NCBI GenBank assembly: GCA_028285105.1 | Contig: JANQQE010000021.1 | Coordinates: 434,001 to 498,000 of the forward strand | DNA length: 64,000 bases | Reading direction: 5' to 3' | From: Alphaproteobacteria bacterium | GTDB taxonomy: Bacteria > Planctomycetota > Phycisphaerae > UBA1845 | In this document: positions 23,772 to 33,121 of the stretch, in pieces | How the letters are laid out: every line of letters starts with the position of its first letter | Position numbering within the stretch: position 1 is the first letter of the stretch | The notes under the pieces: generated by a model | Databases searched by the model: none | Told to the model about the DNA's origin: nothing | The model's input: only the letters and a program-made list of their open reading frames with translations | Made by a program: the position numbers and the translations under genes

Positions 23772-26543
23772 ATGAGCAAAGCACTCGTTATCGTCGAATC
23801 GCCTGCGAAGGCCAAGACCATCTCCAAGTACCTTGGGAGCGGGTTTGAGGTGGAATCCTCCATCGGACACATTCGCGATCTGCCGTCGAATGCAGCAGAG
23901 ATCCCCGAATCATACAAGAAGGAATCGTGGTCGCGACTTGGCGTGAACGTCGAGAGTGATTTCGAGCCGCTCTACATCGTTCCGAAGAGCAAGAAAGCCC
24001 AGGTCACAAAGCTCCGCAAGATGTTGAAGGGCGTCGATGAATTGTACCTCGCAACGGACGAGGACCGCGAAGGGGAAGCGATTGCGTGGCATTTGCAGGA
24101 AGTGCTGAATCCGAAAGTTCCGGTCAAGCGGATGGTGTTCGACGAGATCACCAAGACTGCGATCGTTCAAGCCATCGATCACACCCGCGACATTGATCGT
24201 CAGTTGGTTAGCGCTCAGGAGTCGCGGCGCATTTTGGATCGGTTGTTCGGTTATGAAGTTTCGCCTGTGCTTTGGCGAAAGGTGAAGCCAAGGTTGTCGG
24301 CTGGCCGTGTGCAATCGGTTTCGACACGTTTGATTGTCAATCGAGAACGAGCGCGGATGCGTTTTGTCAGTGCGGGTTATTGGGACATCGACGCGAAGCT
24401 GAATGCGCAGCAGACGACCCTATCGGCTCGCATGATTGAGTTGGGCGGTTCGCGCCTGGCGATTGGTAAGGATTTCGAGGAAACCACAGGAAAGCTTAAA
24501 AAACCCGACAGCGTTCGGTTGCTTGACGAAAAATCGGCTGGAGCATTGGCTGACCGACTTCGCACGAGCCAGTTCAAGGTCGGCGACGTTAAAGAAAAAC
24601 CATTCACCAACAAGCCGTATCCGCCGTTTATCACCTCATCGCTTCAGCAGGAAGCGGCGCGCAAGCTTCGGTTCGGTGCGCAGCGGACAATGCGATTGGC
24701 GCAGAGTCTGTATGAGAACGGTTTCATCAGTTACATGCGAACCGACTCGACGCATCTTTCGGCGCAGGCATTGAACGCATCGCGTCAGCAAATCGGCGAG
24801 ATGTACGGCGCCGAGTACCTTCCGGATTCTCCGCGAACCTACAAACGCAAGAGCAAGAACGCGCAGGAAGCGCATGAAGCGATTCGTCCGACGGGCGACG
24901 CATTTCGTACGCCGAAGGAATTGCAGCGAGAACTCGACACCGATGCACTCAGACTCTATGAGTTGATCTGGATGCGTACCGTCGCTTCGCAAATGAAAGA
25001 TGCCAAGGGCGTTCGCACCAGTGTTCGGATCGTTGCCGATGCGGGAAAAGATGGCGAAGCCGTATTTACGACATCGGGCAAGGTGATTCAGTTCCCCGGG
25101 TTTTTGCGGGCATATGTTGAAGGTTCGGACGATCCGGATGCGAAGTTGGAAGATCAGGAATCGATTCTGCCACCGCTTAAGGTTGGCGAGGCGTTGGGTG
25201 TTGAAGCGATTGAACCCTCGGGGCACACCACTCAGCCTCCTGCACGGTTTACGGAAGCATCACTGGTTAAGGAGTTGGAAGAGCGAGGCATCGGTCGGCC
25301 TTCAACTTACGCGAGTATTATTCAGACGATTCAGGATCGCGGGTACGTCTGGAAGAAGGGCAGCGCTCTCGTTCCGACGTTTACAGCTTTTGCCGTAGTG
25401 AATCTTTTGGAGACGCATCTTCCCGAACTCGTGGATTACGAGTTCACCGCCAAGATGGAGGATGGTCTTGATGCGATTGCCAATGGAGATCGCGATGCCG
25501 GTCCGTGGCTGCACGATTTTTACTTCGGCGATCCGAATGGCAAGAAGAATGGCGACCATGTTTCCGACATCGGTTTGAAGAAACTGATTGGTTCCGGCTG
25601 GGAGGAGATCGATGCGCGTTCGATTTGTTCAATCCGCTTAGGCGAGAACCCTGAAGGGCAGGAAGTTTTCGCTCGGGTGGGTCGTTATGGCCCCTACGTT
25701 CAAGTCGGCGATGAAGATTTGCGGGCGACGGTTCCCGATGACATTCCGCCGGATGAACTGACGATCGACCGAGCGGTTGAGTTGCTTGAGCAAGCCGCAT
25801 TGGGCGATCGCGTATTGGGCAATCATCCGGAAACGGGTCAGCCGATTTACATCAAGACTGGACGGTTCGGTCCGTACGTGCAGCTTGGCGATCCGGAATT
25901 GACGCCGAAAGGGAATATCAAGAAGGGTTCCAAGCCCAAGATGGCCAGTCTTTGGCCAAACATGTCCATCGAAACCGTATCGCTTGAGGAAGCGACGATG
26001 TTGCTCTCATATCCGCGCGAGTTGGGCAAGCATCCGGAATCGGACGAGGCGATTACGGCGCAGGATGGAAAGTTTGGTCCTTATCTTAAGATGGGAACGG
26101 ACAGCCGAAGTCTTGAAAATCACGAACACCTAGCCCGCGTTTCGCTTGAGGAAGCCGTCAAGATTTTTAAGGAACCAAAGCGCCGGCGTGCTCGCGGGTC
26201 TTCAACAATTGCGGAACTTGGCAAGCATCCTGACAGCGAGTTGGAATTGAAGGTCAAGAATGGTCGCTTTGGACCGTATGTGACCGATGGCGAAGTCAAC
26301 GCGACGATTCCCAAGGGACGCGATCCCGCGTCGGTAACGCTTGAGCAGGGGATTGAACTGATCGAGGCGCGCGAGCAGAAGATGCGCGACCAGGGCAAAG
26401 ACCCCCGTGCCAAGAAAACGGCAAAGAAAAAAACTGCGAAAAAGAAAACGGTAAAGAAGAAAGCGGCTGCTAAGAAAAAGACAGTCAAGAAGAAGGCCGC
26501 AAAGAAAAAGTCGACCAAGGAAAACGCAGGGTCTGCCGCTTAG
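23772..26543 (+). CDS. topA: DNA topoisomerase I
   Basis: A type IA topoisomerase that relaxes negative supercoils. It is 923 residues. The Toprim domain begins KALVIVESPAKAKTISKYLG and contains LATDEDREGEAIAWHL. The cap domain has VSAQESRRILDRLFGYEVSP. The active site FISYMRTDSTHLS places the nucleophile at Y321. RPSTYASIIQTIQDRGYV closes the catalytic core. Instead of classical four-cysteine zinc fingers, the C-terminus has several cysteine-free Toprim_C-type repeats of the form GRFGPYV (five or so, from about 625 to 870). The last 60 residues are a lysine/alanine tail of repeated KKKTAKK units, as in topoisomerase I of many GC-rich bacteria, probably for DNA binding. ATG 23772 is at the family start. 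Single-gene transcript. Confidence 0.97.
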   Translation: MSKALVIVESPAKAKTISKYLGSGFEVESSIGHIRDLPSNAAEIPESYKKESWSRLGVNVESDFEPLYIVPKSKKAQVTKLRKMLKGVDELYLATDEDREGEAIAWHLQEVLNPKVPVKRMVFDEITKTAIVQAIDHTRDIDRQLVSAQESRRILDRLFGYEVSPVLWRKVKPRLSAGRVQSVSTRLIVNRERARMRFVSAGYWDIDAKLNAQQTTLSARMIELGGSRLAIGKDFEETTGKLKKPDSVRLLDEKSAGALADRLRTSQFKVGDVKEKPFTNKPYPPFITSSLQQEAARKLRFGAQRTMRLAQSLYENGFISYMRTDSTHLSAQALNASRQQIGEMYGAEYLPDSPRTYKRKSKNAQEAHEAIRPTGDAFRTPKELQRELDTDALRLYELIWMRTVASQMKDAKGVRTSVRIVADAGKDGEAVFTTSGKVIQFPGFLRAYVEGSDDPDAKLEDQESILPPLKVGEALGVEAIEPSGHTTQPPARFTEASLVKELEERGIGRPSTYASIIQTIQDRGYVWKKGSALVPTFTAFAVVNLLETHLPELVDYEFTAKMEDGLDAIANGDRDAGPWLHDFYFGDPNGKKNGDHVSDIGLKKLIGSGWEEIDARSICSIRLGENPEGQEVFARVGRYGPYVQVGDEDLRATVPDDIPPDELTIDRAVELLEQAALGDRVLGNHPETGQPIYIKTGRFGPYVQLGDPELTPKGNIKKGSKPKMASLWPNMSIETVSLEEATMLLSYPRELGKHPESDEAITAQDGKFGPYLKMGTDSRSLENHEHLARVSLEEAVKIFKEPKRRRARGSSTIAELGKHPDSELELKVKNGRFGPYVTDGEVNATIPKGRDPASVTLEQGIELIEAREQKMRDQGKDPRAKKTAKKKTAKKKTVKKKAAAKKKTVKKKAAKKKSTKENAGSAA

Positions 26544-26585
26544 TTTGTGTTTGAGTTGAGACCTCTCGGGTTAGTCAATTCTTCA

Positions 26586-26624
26586 GTCCCCCACCCTTCC
26601 GCTGCGCTCAAGGATGGGACATCC
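26586..26624. repeat. CCCAC...GGGGCACC hairpin repeat, copy 1
   Basis: GTCCCCCACCCTTCCGC, loop, AAGGATGGGACATC. Nearly identical to copy 4 at 48954-48991. The stem pairs CCCACCCTT with AAGGATGGG (one mismatch). It lies just after topA. Confidence 0.7.
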
Positions 26625-26715
26625 TATATTTAACCATTCAAATTAATTGCGTTTTGCTCGTCATTCCTGCGCAATACGTCCATCCGATACTCACCAACAT
26701 CGACTTCGCTTTCAT

Positions 26716-26752
26716 CTGGATTCCCGCGTGCGCGGGAATGACGGTATTGGCG
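26716..26752. repeat. REP-like palindrome TTCCCGCxTGCGCGGGAA, copy 1
   Basis: CTGGATTCCCGC-G-TGCGCGGGAATGACG followed by GTATTGGCG. Copies at 43466-43502 and 50266-50294. The 16-bp core is a near-perfect palindrome. The same motif is a common interspersed repeat in many bacteria. Between convergent topA and the zinc-ribbon gene. Confidence 0.75.
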
Positions 26753-26778
26753 CGATGCCACGTTTGAGCTTCGACAAT

Positions 26779-27933
26779 CTATCGTCTGGTTTCGACGTTG
26801 ATCTTCCAGGCCTTGTTCATGCCTGTGAGGGTTCGGGCGAGGCTGCTGGCTGCGAGTGGCGTGGTGGCTAGTGTTGAAACGCTCAAATCGTTCTGATGGA
26901 TATCGATGTTGGCGAGTGACGGGGTGGCTTCGATTTCGAGGTATCCCTGATGATCGAGGCGATACTCGCGAAGGGCGGCGTACTTCTTGTAGACGAGGCG
27001 CTTGTCGGTCAGAACCACGCCGGCTGCCCCTCGGTCCGATTGGGTGAAGTCGCGATCGGCATAGTAACCCAGGAAGTTTTCATCGCTTTGCGGTTTGAAC
27101 CATTGGCCGAGTTTGACGCGAACGCCGACTGCGAGTGACTTCCATTGGTTGTCGCGGCGCTGACGACTGGCTACGAGCAATTTCTTATAGCCTGGTGTAT
27201 TGCGTCCGCCGTTGTTGCGATAAAAGTCGAGGGCGATCGATGGATGGGCGATGATGAGTTCGCACTGTTCTTTACCTTCGTCGGAATGAACGCGGCCTCG
27301 AATGGCACCGATCACGCTGCAATGGGGGCAGATGCAATACGGGAAAGGTTCTTTGAAGGGCGCGGGCATCGTCTCGATGGGTTTGAGCGACTGGAACCAG
27401 TTGAGTTTGTGTTCGGCCATCAAGTCTTCGAGTTTGCGGTGCGTTCGCGTTTCGGTTTCGTTGATCATTGCAGCATCGCGGCCTGGGACTTTTTCGGGCC
27501 AGATGATTAGGTGGACTTCGAGTTGATCGCGCACAAGACATTGCGAGCAGCGATGGGGGAACGAACAGCGCAGGTCGCGATCGCGAAGATCCTGAGGCGC
27601 GAACGTGAAGTGGGCGCCCTGTTCGTCAAGTCCGGTGAACTCCACACGAGGTGAATCGGGCGGGGCAGGGTGGACCCAACGGTTGCGAACGGGCACGTGG
27701 GTGGCATCGCTGAACGATTGGCCAAACAGTCCGGTTCCGCCGAGGACGCTGTTGCTGGATGGGTCGTCTTCCGTTACCCAGCCGAAGATGGTTTCATCGT
27801 CGATGGGCGGTTCTTCGAGGATTTTGAAGGGTTGGCCACAGTTCTTGCAGCGGGCGCGCATTCCAATATTGGAATTGGGGACTCGGTACTTTTGGGAACA
27901 CGAGGGACAAATTGCAACGATGGCATCACCCAT
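26779..27933 (-). CDS. Zinc-ribbon protein of unknown function
   Basis: A 384-residue protein. The N-terminus is an MJ0042-type zinc finger: CPSCSQKYRVPNSNIG, then RCKNCGQPFKI (C9, C12, C29, C32). The middle contains two further possible zinc pairs, HRCSQC (about 128-133) and CICPHC (about 202-207). The C-terminal third holds GVVLTDKRLVYKKYAALREY, which resembles a PH-like 'tolerates membrane or ligand' fold, but no family is certain. No membrane helices are evident, so it is probably cytoplasmic. It stands alone between topA and cmk. Function unknown. MJ0042 domains are frequent in delta-proteobacteria and Planctomycetota, often at the front of regulatory proteins. Confidence 0.72.
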   Translation of the reverse strand: MGDAIVAICPSCSQKYRVPNSNIGMRARCKNCGQPFKILEEPPIDDETIFGWVTEDDPSSNSVLGGTGLFGQSFSDATHVPVRNRWVHPAPPDSPRVEFTGLDEQGAHFTFAPQDLRDRDLRCSFPHRCSQCLVRDQLEVHLIIWPEKVPGRDAAMINETETRTHRKLEDLMAEHKLNWFQSLKPIETMPAPFKEPFPYCICPHCSVIGAIRGRVHSDEGKEQCELIIAHPSIALDFYRNNGGRNTPGYKKLLVASRQRRDNQWKSLAVGVRVKLGQWFKPQSDENFLGYYADRDFTQSDRGAAGVVLTDKRLVYKKYAALREYRLDHQGYLEIEATPSLANIDIHQNDLSVSTLATTPLAASSLARTLTGMNKAWKINVETRR

Positions 27934-28275
27934 GGGTTCTCGATGCCCTTCCGTTTGGATTTCAATGATGTCGGCATGGGGAAGAGGTGCCGACGAACCC
28001 GCTCACATCCACACGTTCTTTTCGCGAGAATAACGCGACGTGAAATGCCACACACACACTTCATTGAATTTTACCGTACGGGAATATCACAGTCAACGCA
28101 GAAGTATGCACCGTCGCTTTGTCGCCAAGCACTTAAGGCTTTAATAGCAGAGATTCGTGGCTGGTCGGTCGGTGTGTCCTGTCAGAGTCGCAGATGCCAA
28201 TTGGTCGGTTTTCGGTTCGTTGAACCAGTTTGTTATCGGGTGCTTGATCGCATTTGAAATGAACCTACAATCGAA
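27934..28275. other. Divergent intergenic region before cmk
   Basis: 342 bases between the zinc-ribbon gene and cmk. Open frames on both strands lack start signals or protein-like composition. It probably carries both divergent promoters. No repeat or RNA seen. Confidence 0.4.
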
Positions 28276-28950
28276 ATGCAAATGATCATTACCATTGATG
28301 GACCGGCAGGTTCCGGCAAATCAACTGCTGCCCGCAAATTGGCAGCCCACCTTGAGATTCCATATCTGGATACGGGGGCGATGTATCGCGCCATTGCCCA
28401 CCTTGCGCTGGAGGAAGGCGTCGCGGTCGACGACCATGCGGGGCTGATCCGCCTTGCAGAAGAAGCCGACCTTTGGCTCGACTGCGGGCCGACGCACACG
28501 CGGGTGAAAGCGAACGGGCACGACATCAGCGAGGCAATTCGCACGATGGCGGTGAGTCAGGTAACGTCGCCCATTGCGCGCATCCCGGAAATTCGCGAGA
28601 TTCTCGTGCAAAAGCAGCGGGCGATCGGCAGCAAACTCGGTTCGTTTGTCACAGAAGGGCGCGACCAAGGCAGCGTGGTTTTCAAAGACGTTGCTGACGT
28701 GCGCTTTGTCGTCGATGCCGATCTTGAAAAACGCGCGGAACGGCGCTACCAGGAATTGATTGCAGATGGCGAGGACGTTTCGCTGGAAGAAGTTTGCGAA
28801 AATCTGAGCGCGCGAGATTCCAACGACTGCAAGCAATGGGCACCGCTGTTGGAACTGGGTCAATCCATTAAGATTGACACCACCGAAATGAGCCTCGCCG
28901 AGGTCGTCGACTGCCTCGAAAACCACGTCCGCGAATCGGTTGGGGCGTAG
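28276..28950 (+). CDS. cmk: Cytidylate kinase
   Basis: Phosphorylates CMP/dCMP to CDP/dCDP using ATP, in pyrimidine salvage and dNTP supply. It is 224 residues, standard size. The P-loop GPAGSGKST is at 9-17, then YLDTGAMYRAIAHLAL (nucleotide-binding). SQVTSPIARIPEIREILVQKQR, GSFVTEGRDQGSVVFKDVADVRFVVDADLEKRAERR and ARDSNDCKQWAPL match the CMP-specific domain and lid. ATG 28276 or 28282 can serve; neither has a clear ribosome site. It is followed by a zinc-ribbon membrane protein gene 100 bases on, probably an independent unit. Confidence 0.96.
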   Translation: MQMIITIDGPAGSGKSTAARKLAAHLEIPYLDTGAMYRAIAHLALEEGVAVDDHAGLIRLAEEADLWLDCGPTHTRVKANGHDISEAIRTMAVSQVTSPIARIPEIREILVQKQRAIGSKLGSFVTEGRDQGSVVFKDVADVRFVVDADLEKRAERRYQELIADGEDVSLEEVCENLSARDSNDCKQWAPLLELGQSIKIDTTEMSLAEVVDCLENHVRESVGA

Positions 28951-29050
28951 TTCTCCGCACACTCGCTTCATCTGGCAATTCATTACTCACCTCTGATAGG
29001 ATGCAGGCCAACTGGCGGATGATCTGTCAGTATTGCATTGAGAGAATTGT

Positions 29051-29635
29051 ATGGCTGCATCGCACCGCCCTTTGTCGAAATCCGAATCTGACGATTCCCA
29101 GTACACCGCTGTCATCGCATTTCTTGCGCGCTACCGGATTCTCCTGGGGATATTTGTTCCTGTCTGTTTGTTGGTCGTTCGTATCGTTTTGGATCGCGTT
29201 TACGTGCCTGTTGGCGGGATGACGGCTTCTTACGCAATGAATGTGTCGTACGTGCAGACCGGAATTCATTTCTTGATTCTAACCGCACTGTGCTGGCCTT
29301 GGACGGGCTACGGAGATGCGCTTCTTCTGTCGGTTTCTTCGGGGTCAGTGCTGGTGGTTTTTGGATGTTTGAAAACGCTGTTGACATCTGGATGGGGAGT
29401 CTCGACGCTTCTCTGGTACATTCCGTTCATGATTGTTTTTGCGGGTGTCGTATTCATGCTGGCTCCATTTCTTTTGATGTCGGTGTTTATTTGGGTGCGT
29501 AGGCGATATTGGCCCATTTATGAAGATGGTTGCTGTTTCAATTGTGGTTATGATTTGACAGGCAATGTGAGCGGAACTTGTCCGGAGTGCGGTCATGCGT
29601 CGGAGGATCACCAAGGCGCGATTGCAAAATCGTAG
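29051..29635 (+). CDS. Four-helix membrane protein with C-terminal zinc ribbon
   Basis: A 194-residue protein with about four hydrophobic segments (around residues 27-45, 70-88, 95-115, 127-148). A basic linker RRRYWP precedes a C-terminal zinc ribbon CFNCGYDLTGNVSGTCPECG (about 160-180). The ribbon sequence (C-x2-C-G-Y-D-L-x-G...C-P-E-C-G) recurs in two other proteins of this window (33122-33676 and 55896-56984), so it is a lineage-typical module of unknown role. The ribbon is predicted to face the cytoplasm. Its 3' end precedes the lipoprotein gene by 40 bases, suggesting co-transcription. Confidence 0.75.
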   Translation: MAASHRPLSKSESDDSQYTAVIAFLARYRILLGIFVPVCLLVVRIVLDRVYVPVGGMTASYAMNVSYVQTGIHFLILTALCWPWTGYGDALLLSVSSGSVLVVFGCLKTLLTSGWGVSTLLWYIPFMIVFAGVVFMLAPFLLMSVFIWVRRRYWPIYEDGCCFNCGYDLTGNVSGTCPECGHASEDHQGAIAKS

Positions 29636-29675
29636 GTCCGATCATCGACCCGACGTGCCGTTCAGGAGGTGTGGT

Positions 29676-30026
29676 TTGATACAACGAACGTCTATTTTTG
29701 GATATGTACTCATTGTTTTGTTCCTTGTTGGTGTTGCAGGAACGACCGGATGCGACGATCAAGCGACGAAGCAGGCAAGAGCCAGTTTTTGGAAAACGCA
29801 GCAGCAAGGATTGGAGAAACACATTGCCGACTGGGAGTTGCGAGTAAAACGGGAAACCGCCGAATGGGAGCGATCCGTTCAACTCGCAAAGTCGCAAGAA
29901 GCGAGGTACGAATCGTTGTTGGCCCGGTGGGAGCAACAAGCCGACCGAACGGATTTGCTTCTGGACAAGTGGGCCCAAATCTTAGGCACTTTTGAGGATC
30001 GCTCTGGCCAGAAGTCGGGTCGATGA
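29676..30026 (+). CDS. Small coiled-coil lipoprotein with TTG start
   Basis: A 116-residue protein. The frame is open from further upstream, but a perfect AGGAGG (29664-29669) stands six bases before TTG 29676, and from there a signal peptide follows (IFGYVLIVLFLVGVAGTTGC, lipobox cysteine at 26). The rest is a charged helix rich in K, E, Q, W and R (KTQQQGLEKHIADWELRVKR...) with heptad-like spacing, probably a periplasmic coiled coil attached to a membrane. No family recognised. Co-directional with the preceding membrane protein. The TTG-start reading is inferred from the ribosome site and lipobox. Confidence 0.72.
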   Translation: MIQRTSIFGYVLIVLFLVGVAGTTGCDDQATKQARASFWKTQQQGLEKHIADWELRVKRETAEWERSVQLAKSQEARYESLLARWEQQADRTDLLLDKWAQILGTFEDRSGQKSGR

Positions 30027-30087
30027 CCCGAACTACGCGCCTTCCAGTGGCACATCGAATTACGTTCTTATTATTGTTGTGAACCGA

Positions 30088-31674
30088 TTAAAGCTTCGGG
30101 CCAGCATTGCGGACTTCTTGTGTTACGCCCTCTTCGAAGTTCTTGAAGTTTTCGATGAAGAGGCTGGCTAGTTTTTTGGCGGTCTTGTCGAAGGCGTCTT
30201 TGTCGCTCCAGGTGTTGCGGGGGATGAGTACTTCTGTTGGCACGTTCGGGCATTCATTGGCTACCTCGAAACCGAAGATCGGATCTGGTGTTGTCGCCAC
30301 GTTTTTCAGTGCGCCGCTGTGGATACCGTCGATGATCGCCCGGGTGTATGAAAGTTTCATGCGTTTTCCTACGCCGTGGGCTCCACCGCTCCAACCGGTG
30401 TTGACCAACCACACGTTGGCATTGTGCTTCTTGATATTCTCGGCGAGAAGTTCGGCGTACTTGCCGGGATGCCATACGAGAAACGGCGCGCCGAAACATG
30501 CCGAGAAGGTGGCTGACGGTTCGGTGACGCCCATTTCGGTTCCCGCGACCTTGGCGGTGTACCCGCTGATGAAATGATACATCGCCTGTTCAGGCGTGAG
30601 TTTGCTTACCGGAGGCAACACGCCGAACGCATCGCACGTCAGAAAGATCACGTCATCAGGATGGCCAGCAACGCACGGAATTTGCGCGTTTGAAATGTTC
30701 TCGATCGGATACGCGCCGCGCGTATTTTGCGTGATGCTGACGTCGGAATAATCGACCTCGTGGGAGTGCTTGTCGAAGACGACGTTTTCGAGGACGGCAC
30801 CGAAGCGGAGGGCCTGGTAGATTTCGGGTTCGGATTCGGGCGACAGGTCGATGGCTTTGGCGTAGCAACCGCCTTCGATGTTGAAGATGCCGTCCTCGGT
30901 CCAGCAGTGTTCGTCGTCGCCGATGAGTTTGCGCTTCGGATCGGCAGACAGCGTCGTTTTGCCCGTGCCGCTGAGTCCGAACATCACCGACGATTTACCG
31001 GTGTCCTCGTCCGTGGTGGCTGAACAGTGCATTGACAGGATGCCTTCTTTGGGCATCAGGTAATTCATCACTGTGAACACACCCTTTTTCATTTCACCGG
31101 CGTACTCGGTTCCCAGGATGACGATCGAATTGGTTTCAAAGCAGATATCGACGCTGGTTTTGGACGTCATGCCTGGCGTGTGGGTGTTGGACGGGAATTG
31201 CCCGGCATTGTAAATGACGTAGTCGGGTTCGCCGAATGTTTTGAGTTCTTCCTTCGTCGGGCGTATCAGCATGGTGTACATGAACAGTGCGTGGTAGGCG
31301 CGAGCGCAGATGACGCGAACCTTGATGCGATGTTTGGGGTCCCACCCAGCGAAGGCGTCGATGCAGTACAGGCGTTCGCAGGTGTGAAAGTAATCGCGGG
31401 CGCGCTCGAGGTTGGCGTCGAAGCCTTTTTGTTCGAGCGCGATGTTGATCTTGCCCCACCAGACGTCTTGTTCGGAGGCCGGGTTTTTTACGATGCGTTT
31501 GTCGTTGGGCGAGCGGCCTGTCTTGCTGCCGGAATAGGCTATCAATGCCCCGCTGGAGGCGATGCTTGTGTTTTTTTCAAACCGGAGAGCCTCTTCATAA
31601 AGCCTTGCGGGTCCGAGGTTGCGGTTGACTTCTTTAACGAGAATGCCGTGGCTTTCGAGACTGATCTTGCTCAT
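30088..31674 (-). CDS. pckA: Phosphoenolpyruvate carboxykinase (ATP)
   Basis: Converts oxaloacetate plus ATP to phosphoenolpyruvate, CO2 and ADP, the entry to gluconeogenesis. It is 528 residues, typical of the ATP-using class. It shows YSGSKTGRSPNDKRIV (substrate site), the P-loop GLSGTGKTTLSADPKR (about 233-248), the following IGDDEHCW (metal-binding) and NTGWSGGAHGVGKRM near the C-terminus. GGAGG six bases before ATG 31674 confirms the start. It is a single-gene unit. In context with leucine and tyrosine catabolic genes it suggests growth on organic acids or amino acids. Confidence 0.97.
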   Translation of the reverse strand: MSKISLESHGILVKEVNRNLGPARLYEEALRFEKNTSIASSGALIAYSGSKTGRSPNDKRIVKNPASEQDVWWGKINIALEQKGFDANLERARDYFHTCERLYCIDAFAGWDPKHRIKVRVICARAYHALFMYTMLIRPTKEELKTFGEPDYVIYNAGQFPSNTHTPGMTSKTSVDICFETNSIVILGTEYAGEMKKGVFTVMNYLMPKEGILSMHCSATTDEDTGKSSVMFGLSGTGKTTLSADPKRKLIGDDEHCWTEDGIFNIEGGCYAKAIDLSPESEPEIYQALRFGAVLENVVFDKHSHEVDYSDVSITQNTRGAYPIENISNAQIPCVAGHPDDVIFLTCDAFGVLPPVSKLTPEQAMYHFISGYTAKVAGTEMGVTEPSATFSACFGAPFLVWHPGKYAELLAENIKKHNANVWLVNTGWSGGAHGVGKRMKLSYTRAIIDGIHSGALKNVATTPDPIFGFEVANECPNVPTEVLIPRNTWSDKDAFDKTAKKLASLFIENFKNFEEGVTQEVRNAGPKL

Positions 31675-31789
31675 GACGCCCTCCGATCGGCAGAGAAGTT
31701 TTTGTGGTCAAGGAACCAAGGATAGATTCGTTGCCCAAGTCGTCAAGCGAACTCGGATAGATTGGGGGTCTGAACGTAAAACCAATGAA

Positions 31790-31811
31790 GGCGGGGATGA
31801 TTGTCCCCGCC
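31790..31811 (-). terminator. Hairpin terminator of the basic secreted protein gene
   Basis: GGCGGGGA (31790-31797) pairs perfectly with TCCCCGCC (31804-31811) with a 6-base loop. On the minus strand it is followed by TTCATTGGTTTT. It ends the 32273-31869 transcript. Confidence 0.75.
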
Positions 31812-31868
31812 CGGTGAGTCAACAGTATATTACGGCATGAATTTCAGACGATGGTCGTTTTGTTCGGC

Positions 31869-32273
31869 TTAGCGTCGAAAGCTTCGGCGGAAGCCCCGCG
31901 ACCGGCGGCTGTGGTGGCCACGACTTCTGAATCGATTCGATCTAAATCCCCTGTCGTTGCGGAAATTTCGGTGGTGACCGTAGCTTCCGCGAAAGTTGTT
32001 GTTGCCGAAGCTAAGGTTCAGATTGAAACCACGCGACCTGAAACGCGGAGCCACGTAGACTGGCTGATCGACGTATACGGTTCTGGGAACGTAGACGGGC
32101 TGACTGACGAAAACCGGTCTGGCAGGAACGACAGCCGGGGCGTAGTCAACATAGGTGACGGGTGCGTAGACGGGACGATGGCACTGCGCTTTCGCAGATG
32201 CCGGGGCAGCGAGCGTTGCAAGCCCGGCCAATGCGGTGCATGCGGTTATCATCGATAGTTTGGTGTTGGTCAT
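31869..32273 (-). CDS. Small secreted arginine-rich protein
   Basis: A 134-residue protein with a signal peptide (about residues 1-29, cleavage after ASAKA). It has a Y/P/V-rich middle (PVYAPVTYVDYAPAVVP; PVYVPRTVYVDQPVYV) and a strongly basic R/F/G/H-rich last 50 residues (FRSRGHHSRRSRGFRRSFRR at the end). It resembles low-complexity exported or cell-envelope proteins rather than an enzyme. GGAGG eight bases before ATG 32273 supports the start. The upstream 220 bases are AT-rich, indicating a strong promoter, and a clean terminator follows, so it may be highly expressed. Function unknown. Confidence 0.75.
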   Translation of the reverse strand: MTNTKLSMITACTALAGLATLAAPASAKAQCHRPVYAPVTYVDYAPAVVPARPVFVSQPVYVPRTVYVDQPVYVAPRFRSRGFNLNLSFGNNNFRGSYGHHRNFRNDRGFRSNRFRSRGHHSRRSRGFRRSFRR

Positions 32274-32498
32274 CGCAATGTCCTCCGTGGCTGATTTTGT
32301 CCGGCTAGTGATCCAAATTCGTTTGTGAATCCAATGTCTAGATTGTTCTTTGTGGGGGACAATCTTTCGAGTAATTCACATCGACTATAATAAACTTACA
32401 ACATGAATAATAATTGTCAAGATATATTTTCTTTACGTTAACTAAATTGTCCAAAATGGCCTCTGGCGGTGCTCTGGCTGGGGTTTTTCAAAATGTAA

Positions 32499-32969
32499 CT
32501 ACTTTGTTTTAATCGAGTTAGAGATGTGTTCGCGCATTTTGCGGAGCATATTCATAAAGTCATCGCGCTCGGAGTGGTTGAGGACGGAGAGGATTTTCAG
32601 GATCATCGACAGGCGGGCTTTTCGGTAATTTGATAGGGCTTTTTTTCCGGCAGGTGTGATGGATACGTTGATCATTCGGCGGTCATCGGGGTTGATGTTG
32701 CACTCGATGTAGGCCGTTCCCCCTTTGTCTTCAAGCGCACGAACGATGCGCGACATTTGGGCGGGCAATACGCCAACAGCTTTCTGAATCTCGCCGACAG
32801 TCATCACATCATTCTTGCTGAGCAGATCCAGCGTGAGGTTTTCAGTCTCGGTCAGCGTTTCGACGTGTTTGTTGCTGGATTGAGCGCGGGCGTGGGCAAC
32901 GATCTTGGTCAGTTCAAAGATTTCTTCACCCAGGGCTTCGAGTTGCTCTTGGTTTTCAGTTTCGGACAA
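32499..32969 (-). CDS. MarR-family transcriptional regulator
   Basis: A 156-residue dimeric winged-helix regulator of the MarR family. Helix-turn-helix: VMTVGEIQKAVGVLPAQMSRIVRALEDKGG (about 55-84); wing: NPDDRRMINVSITPAGKKAL (about 93-112). Long terminal helices form the dimer interface. The start is the TTG at 32969. The gene lies head to tail with the zinc-ribbon gene upstream and with the basic secreted protein downstream, separated by a 225-base AT-rich gap. Its ligand and targets are unknown; the nearby divergent acyl-CoA carboxylase gene is a candidate only by proximity. Confidence 0.9.
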   Translation of the reverse strand: MSETENQEQLEALGEEIFELTKIVAHARAQSSNKHVETLTETENLTLDLLSKNDVMTVGEIQKAVGVLPAQMSRIVRALEDKGGTAYIECNINPDDRRMINVSITPAGKKALSNYRKARLSMILKILSVLNHSERDDFMNMLRKMREHISNSIKTK

Positions 32970-33121
32970 GGGGTCACCGTTTCCGCCCGGATGGGTTGGG
33001 GGCAGCCAAACGACTCATCGGGGAACAAATCCACGCACGGTAGTTATTATTCGAGCGGTATAGTTTACGACTTGAGACAATCGCGTCCAGTGTGGGTGGA
33101 CCGGTAACTTGCGGTACAGAT

